64,000 nt of DNA from Methylobacterium mesophilicum (GTDB lineage: Bacteria; Pseudomonadota; Alphaproteobacteria; Rhizobiales; Beijerinckiaceae): assembly GCF_022179445.1 (NCBI RefSeq), contig NZ_BPQU01000010.1, positions 62,001-126,000 of the forward strand, written 5' to 3'. The notes beneath the pieces are model-generated. The model made no database searches. It had not been told where the DNA came from and saw nothing but the letters and a program-made list of their open reading frames with translations. Each line of letters opens with the position of its first letter. The stretch's first letter is position 1. This document shows, one piece after another, positions 59,911-64,000 of this stretch. The translations under genes and the position numbers were made by a program.

Positions 59911-61146
59911 TCAAGCAGCAGTCCGGATCGCGGGCCGAGTGCGCTGCGGTCGTGAACGGTTGACCGGCTTGGTCGCGCTGGTGGTATCAACGGTCGGCAT
60001 GTGCGTGGGTGCTGCTAATGCCTCAGCAGCGGGTGCGTATGCGGCGGCTCCCATCGCGAGTTCGAGTTCACCGTCGAGGAGCCACCAGTCCGTATAACGT
60101 CGATGAAGCGCCGCGGCTTGTGCAGGCAGGCCGGCGGCGGCCATGGCGGTGAACGCGTGCTCCAGAGTCAGCGGGATGAACGGGATCGGGCCGGCGGCCG
60201 GGTCCGTGAGCTGACGATTGTAAGTTGCCGCGGCGGCGTGTGCGAGTTGGTTGTGCGCGGGGGCGATGAACGCGAGCGTGGCTGTGTCCGCTAGGCCGGC
60301 AGCGAGCATGGCGGCTGTGAGGGAGTGCTGGCGATAGAGCTGCTGGCAGGCTGGGCCGGTCAGGGTCGGGTCGTCGGGCGCGATGAATAGGCCCGGGGTC
60401 GTATGCGCGATCTCCGTGTGCCGCGGGTTGGGCGGTGGGGCAGGTTCATATCCGGCTTCGCTGTACTTCATCTCGATGCAAATCAGCGCCCGGGCGCCGG
60501 TGGGGGTGATGCCGCGGAGAACGATGTCGAACGCGGTTCGGTCGGCTGTGAAGCGTGGGTCGCCGCGGCCAGGGCTGTGCTCGAACAAGATGTCAGTGAC
60601 CGTCGCCAGCGCGCCGGGGAACAGTTCAGCCATGAAGCGGGTGGCGAGCGTGGGGTCGGCGGTGAGCGGGCCGAACAGGTTGAAGGCCAGCGGCTGCGAG
60701 GACAGCAGGTTCGTGCGCAGGCGGCTGATGTCGTAGGCGGCGCCCGGCTCGCGGTAAGCCAGCGCCCTGGCGGCCACCGCGGCGATGGCGGGCGTCATGA
60801 AGTTGGCGCCAGTGCGGCCGGCGGCGATCGAGATGCGCGAGCCAAGGCGACGGACCCGATGTGGGTTAGCGCGGTTGAGATGAGTGCCGATCGGCAGGTC
60901 ACGGTCTTCGCGCCAGAGCGCTTGTAGGAAGCGGGCCGCGGCCTTGAAGCGGTGGTCGGCGGAGACGAACACGTGGTGACGGCGGCGGGCGGCCTCGGGG
61001 ATGAGGGGGAGGTGGGATGGCGGTGCGCCGAGCCCGGAGGGGTCGAGGATGGTGCGGGCGGCGTCGGCGAGTGCTGTCGGGATGCTGCGGGTGTCATGCA
61101 AGTCGCCGGTATCGGCGAGCCGCGGCAGGGGGATGCTGACGTGCAT
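59911..61146 (-). CDS. PGN_0703-type putative PD-(D/E)XK restriction endonuclease
   Basis: A 411-residue protein. The central block N-L-L-S-S-Q-P-L-A-F-N-L-F-G-P-L (146-161) is the mark of the PGN_0703 family. The nuclease core has D207 (A-F-D-I-V-L) and I-E-M-K-Y-S-E, with E225 and K227 in the P-D-(D/E)-X-K arrangement. The first 60 residues and the alanine-rich C-terminal 150 residues are less conserved. ATG 61146 with GAGG upstream is preferred to the longer open frame to 61380. No methyltransferase is adjacent, so the cleavage specificity and self-protection are unknown. Composition resembles the ardC region. Confidence 0.78.
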   Translation of the reverse strand: MHVSIPLPRLADTGDLHDTRSIPTALADAARTILDPSGLGAPPSHLPLIPEAARRRHHVFVSADHRFKAAARFLQALWREDRDLPIGTHLNRANPHRVRRLGSRISIAAGRTGANFMTPAIAAVAARALAYREPGAAYDISRLRTNLLSSQPLAFNLFGPLTADPTLATRFMAELFPGALATVTDILFEHSPGRGDPRFTADRTAFDIVLRGITPTGARALICIEMKYSEAGYEPAPPPNPRHTEIAHTTPGLFIAPDDPTLTGPACQQLYRQHSLTAAMLAAGLADTATLAFIAPAHNQLAHAAAATYNRQLTDPAAGPIPFIPLTLEHAFTAMAAAGLPAQAAALHRRYTDWWLLDGELELAMGAAAYAPAAEALAAPTHMPTVDTTSATKPVNRSRPQRTRPAIRTAA

Positions 61147-61740
61147 GGTCGGGTGCCTCGTGACGGCCGCGGGGGTGCGGCCGAGACGGGGTTCCCGGGA
61201 GAGGCGGAGGGATGAACAGACGCCGCGGTCGGCTGCCGCCACCGGCGTAGGGTAGGCAGGTGCGGGAGGGCGGCAGCGATCGCACGGCCAGCGAGACTTG
61301 ACGGTGGGGAGCGGCGGCGGGTCTGCCCGAGGTCCAGGCGCAGGTGAAACGGGTTGGATGTGATGTAGCCGGTGGGACACGCGCTCGACACGCGCAGCCG
61401 TGCGTCAAAGCGCCGTCCGGTCACTTGGGGCCGAGACGCGCCATCAGCAGACCTTCGGGCGAAACAACTCGAATGGCCGTGTGTGGACGCCCCATCGGAT
61501 TCAAGGGGGTGTTTGAGAGATCTGTGCGCGCAGGATCAGGTGCTGCCGTGTGTCCGGCCTTTTGATGCAGCCATCCTCACGGCTGCTGGCCTGTATGGAG
61601 ATCGCGGATCGGGTCCAAGTCGCTTTGGCGCGCTCGAGGCGCTTGGCCATTCACTGGTTTTCCCGACCCCGTCTTCTGACCGTTGCGCCATACCTCTCGA
61701 CTGACCTTCCCTGCCTCCCTGACGCCTCAGGCCGTGGCGA
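61147..61740. other. Intergenic stretch
   Basis: About 590 bp between the nuclease start and the IS110 remnant. Only short frames without ribosome-binding sites are present. It probably contains the nuclease promoter and IS110-associated DNA. Confidence 0.45.
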
Positions 61741-62365
61741 TCACGCCGTGGCCGGAGCTCTGTAGGAGCCGCCATGGGCCATCAAGGCCCAGACGATCCG
61801 CGCCATCTTGTTCGCCAGGGCGACGGTGATCAGCATGCGCGGCGTGCGCGACAGCATGCCGGCCAACCATGCCCCAGCTTTATCGGGATCACGCGCCGCG
61901 ACCTTGGTCGCAGAGCTCGCGCCCAGGATCAGCAACCGTCGCACGCTGCGCTCGCCCATCTTGGTCGTTCGCCCCAGCCGCTCCTTGCCGCCGCTGGAGT
62001 GTTGCCGCGGGACGAGACCGAGCCAAGCCGCAAAGTCGCGCCCGCGGCGGAAGGTACTGGCGGCCGGTGACAGAGCCACGAGTGCGGTCGCGATCATCGG
62101 GCCGACACCCGGTCTCGTCATCAGCCGCTTGGCCACGGCATCGTCCTTCGCGCGTTGGGCGATCTCGCGGTCCAGAAGCGCGATCTGTGCCTGGAGCGCC
62201 TCCAAGCTGCCCGCAATGATGGCCAGGACTGGCCGTGCCTCGGCTGGCACGTCGGATGTCGGGTCGCGGACGATCGCCACGAGCCGACGTGCCCGACACC
62301 TTGGCGAACGACGTACCCGAACTCCGTGAGGTGCCCGCGCAGTGCATTGATCAATTGACGAGCCA
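61741..62365 (-). pseudogene. IS110-family transposase, truncated and frameshifted remnant
   Basis: The C-terminal IS110 domain (Transposase_20) is clear: R-P-G-V-G-P-M-I-A-T-A-L-V near the middle and then F-A-A-W-L-G-L-V-P-R-Q-H-S-S-G-G-K-E-R-L-G. About 180 residues are in frame to position 62280. Further upstream the frame shifts, but L-I-N-A-L-R-G-H-L-T-E-F-G is still readable to about 62365. The N-terminal DEDD catalytic domain is absent. A decayed insertion sequence. Confidence 0.85.
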
Positions 62366-62387
62366 CCCGACAGGAAGGGAAATTCGC

Positions 62388-63191
62388 TTGGTAGACCTGA
62401 ATAGGCTTTACGACGTCATGGACCTGACGATGCTGAAATCCGTGAGGATCGGGGCGCTGTCCTACGACGCGTCGCAGGCGGAACATGTCCTGCAGCGATA
62501 CTGCAAGCACATCTTCGTCCTGAACGATTCCGACGATTATCCCTATTCCTTCCGCGGGAGCGGCACCGCCCTCCGCTTCGGCGACCAGCATTTCGTGTTC
62601 TGCTGCGGCCACCAGTTCCCCGACCTTGAGCCTGACGTCATCGCGATCCGGCCGGTGGTCGCCCAGGACAAGACCATCACGGCCTCCTCGCTCCTCAGGC
62701 CCCAGGCGACGGAAGAGAACGCCGGGGACGACCTCCTGGACATGCGGGCGTTCGAGTTCGTTCCGGCGAATTACGCCATCCCCAACCTCGGCAGCGACTT
62801 CCTGTCCCTCGACGAGACCTCGCTGTGGCCGGCGGGAACGCGGAAACCGGACCGTTTCCTCGTGTTCGGCTATCCCTACGGCCGGCAAGACGTCGACTTT
62901 GATGAACGCCATGTCACTGCCCGGGTCACGAGCGTCAACGGGACCTACGAGGGACGCAGCGCCTCGCCCGGTGTGCATCGGCTGCTGATGGAACGGGTCG
63001 AGGCGTTCGACCCCGACGGGATGAGCGGTGGTCCGGTGTTCTACGTGGGCGGGACGGGAGGCGCCTTCTTCATCGGTTTCGCCGGGGTGGTCATCCGGGG
63101 GAGCGCACGGTCCGAGATCCTGCATTTCGTCGACGCGAGCGTGATCCGGAATTTCGCGGCGACCGTTCCGGCGCGGCCTCTGAGCCGCTAA
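62388..63191 (+). CDS. Trypsin-like serine protease
   Basis: A 267-residue protein with a chymotrypsin-like fold. The triad is H75 in F-C-C-G-H-Q, D118 in L-L-D-M-R-A-F, and S213 in D-G-M-S-G-G-P-V-F. No signal peptide is seen, so it probably acts in the cytoplasm. TTG 62388 with AGGAAGGG 7 bases upstream is chosen; upstream codons run into the IS110 remnant, and the next ATG (62418) lacks a good ribosome-binding site. The GNAT-like gene follows by 37 bp. Cytoplasmic trypsin-like proteases near acetyltransferases occur in defence or conflict islands; this role is inference. Confidence 0.78.
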   Translation: MVDLNRLYDVMDLTMLKSVRIGALSYDASQAEHVLQRYCKHIFVLNDSDDYPYSFRGSGTALRFGDQHFVFCCGHQFPDLEPDVIAIRPVVAQDKTITASSLLRPQATEENAGDDLLDMRAFEFVPANYAIPNLGSDFLSLDETSLWPAGTRKPDRFLVFGYPYGRQDVDFDERHVTARVTSVNGTYEGRSASPGVHRLLMERVEAFDPDGMSGGPVFYVGGTGGAFFIGFAGVVIRGSARSEILHFVDASVIRNFAATVPARPLSR

Positions 63192-63228
63192 GGCGACGGC
63201 GTCGCCGTTTACGAGAGGAGCCTGGGAC

Positions 63229-63726
63229 TTGCCACCCATCACCGACCCATCGGAAGGCCTCGCCTCCTTCCAGCAGGCCCTAGCGAGGGGCGAGCTTCAC
63301 CTTCAGAGGTGCGAGCTGGACCGGGATCTCCACGTCTTCCTCGACCGGCCGAACGGCGAGCTTCGGCTCACCTACGTCCGGCTCGACGGCGGTGCCGTGA
63401 CGGCCTTCGCCAACTTTTCCAGCTGCGAACCGGTCGGGGGCCGTCCCTGCTTCCAGGTCGGCGTCGCCGTCCCGCCGCCTCTGCGCGGCCAGGGACGCGC
63501 GCGGGACGTGATCCGGGCGGCCATCGAAGAGTTGCGCCATGGCCTCGGCAGGAACGGCGTTCGCGACTTCTACGTGGAGGCCATCGTCGGCGAGACGAAC
63601 GTCGCGTCCCGGCGGGTCGCCGAAGCGGTCATCTCCACGGCGCCTGAGGAGGGGAAGGACGAGCGTTCCGGCGAGCCGGTCCTGCAATACCTGCTGCGCG
63701 TCGAGGATCGGCCGGCGGCGCCCTGA
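63229..63726 (+). CDS. GNAT-fold acetyltransferase-like protein
   Basis: A 165-residue protein. The acetyl-CoA pyrophosphate loop region reads V-G-V-A-V-P-P-P-L-R-G-Q-G-R-A (about 82-96), close to the R-G-x-G-x-A motif. The following helix and F-Y-V-E-A-I-V-G-E-T-N-V-A-S-R-R-V-A-E are typical of GNAT motif B. TTG 63229 has GAGAGGAG 8 bases upstream. It follows the trypsin-like gene by 37 bp and is probably co-expressed. The acetyl acceptor is unknown. Confidence 0.72.
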   Translation: MPPITDPSEGLASFQQALARGELHLQRCELDRDLHVFLDRPNGELRLTYVRLDGGAVTAFANFSSCEPVGGRPCFQVGVAVPPPLRGQGRARDVIRAAIEELRHGLGRNGVRDFYVEAIVGETNVASRRVAEAVISTAPEEGKDERSGEPVLQYLLRVEDRPAAP

Positions 63727-63810
63727 GACCCCGCGGTGCGCGAAGGCGACGGCGGGTCTTTCTTCATCGCTTTCCCGCACTCTGCCCGCATCGGGTCAGG
63801 GGCGGCGGAC

Positions 63811-64000
63811 ATGGTCGCGAGGAAGGACGTCTGGGCGGCGGTGGACGGCATACGGGCCAAGTCCCGCGACGCCGACGGCGGGAAGCCGCGGGTGTCGGTA
63901 CGCTCCGTCCGCACATACGGAAGCGATGCCGGTGGGGCCGGCGCCGGCCACGCCTGCCGGAGGCACGAGCGGGACCTCGCCACCTCAAAGCTTGGAGGGC
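63811..64000 (+). CDS. N-terminal part of an unknown protein, cut by the window end
   Basis: The frame from ATG 63811 is open to the window edge (63 codons). M-V-A-R-K-D-V-W-A-A-V-D-G-I-R-A recalls the start of KfrA-type DNA-binding proteins, and R-V-S-V-R-S-V-R could be their second helix. The ribosome-binding site is modest (AGGGGCGG). It is too short to name. Confidence 0.4.
   Translation, partial: MVARKDVWAAVDGIRAKSRDADGGKPRVSVRSVRTYGSDAGGAGAGHACRRHERDLATSKLGG

Overview
The window looks like chromosomal DNA of a Methylobacterium-type alphaproteobacterium (family Methylobacteriaceae). This is inferred from the very high GC, a lanthanide-type methanol dehydrogenase (xoxF), an aerobic cobalamin (cob) gene set, a SorAB-type sulfite dehydrogenase and a cyo quinol oxidase. 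No species name can be supported from the sequence alone.

Layout. 0-1.4 kb: the end of a small envelope/stress operon (holin-like, DUF3618 and a membrane-anchored protein), closed by a strong bidirectional terminator. 1.5-4.5 kb: malonate use (matB and malonyl-CoA decarboxylase). 5.3-13.9 kb: late cobalamin synthesis (cobC, cobD, cobQ, cobO, cobP) interleaved with two MFS transporters and a D-2-hydroxyacid dehydrogenase. 13.96 kb: tRNA-Glu(UUC), followed by a genomic island (about 14-25 kb). The island carries an AlpA-like regulator, a J-domain/VapE-type ATPase fusion, a DnaX-like clamp-loader ATPase coupled to a delta-prime-like protein, and an ArdC-type antirestriction protein. No integrase is visible.

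25.6-29.6 kb: a fluoride-resistance cluster with CrcB/Fluc, a CLC-F type antiporter behind a fluoride riboswitch, a DUF190 protein and two further membrane proteins. 30.4-32.2 kb: xoxF standing alone. 33-45.3 kb: a sulfite/redox cluster with a YeiH exporter, a class III cyclase, sorA-sorB, a second sulfite-oxidase-fold enzyme, two secreted beta-propellers, DUF305 and COG4315 secreted proteins, and an ECF sigma/anti-sigma/LysR operon. Four promoter-like sites with the same pattern, GGAATA(A/G)A-N13-C(A/G)TC, sit before sorA, both beta-propeller units and the sigma operon itself. They point to one ECF regulon.

45.7-55.7 kb: SDR enzyme, cyoABCD, a GH15 glucoamylase-type enzyme, a GMC oxidoreductase, DoxX and cupin proteins. 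55.9-64 kb: an accessory region with an IS3 remnant, an IS5-like element (transposase broken by one TGA, plus a passenger ORF), an ImmA/IrrE-type metallopeptidase, a PGN_0703-type putative nuclease, an IS110 remnant, a trypsin-like protease next to a GNAT-like protein, and a gene cut by the window end.

The most novel-looking items are the island-borne clamp-loader-like pair with the J-domain helicase, and the shared ECF promoter pattern across the sulfite cluster.
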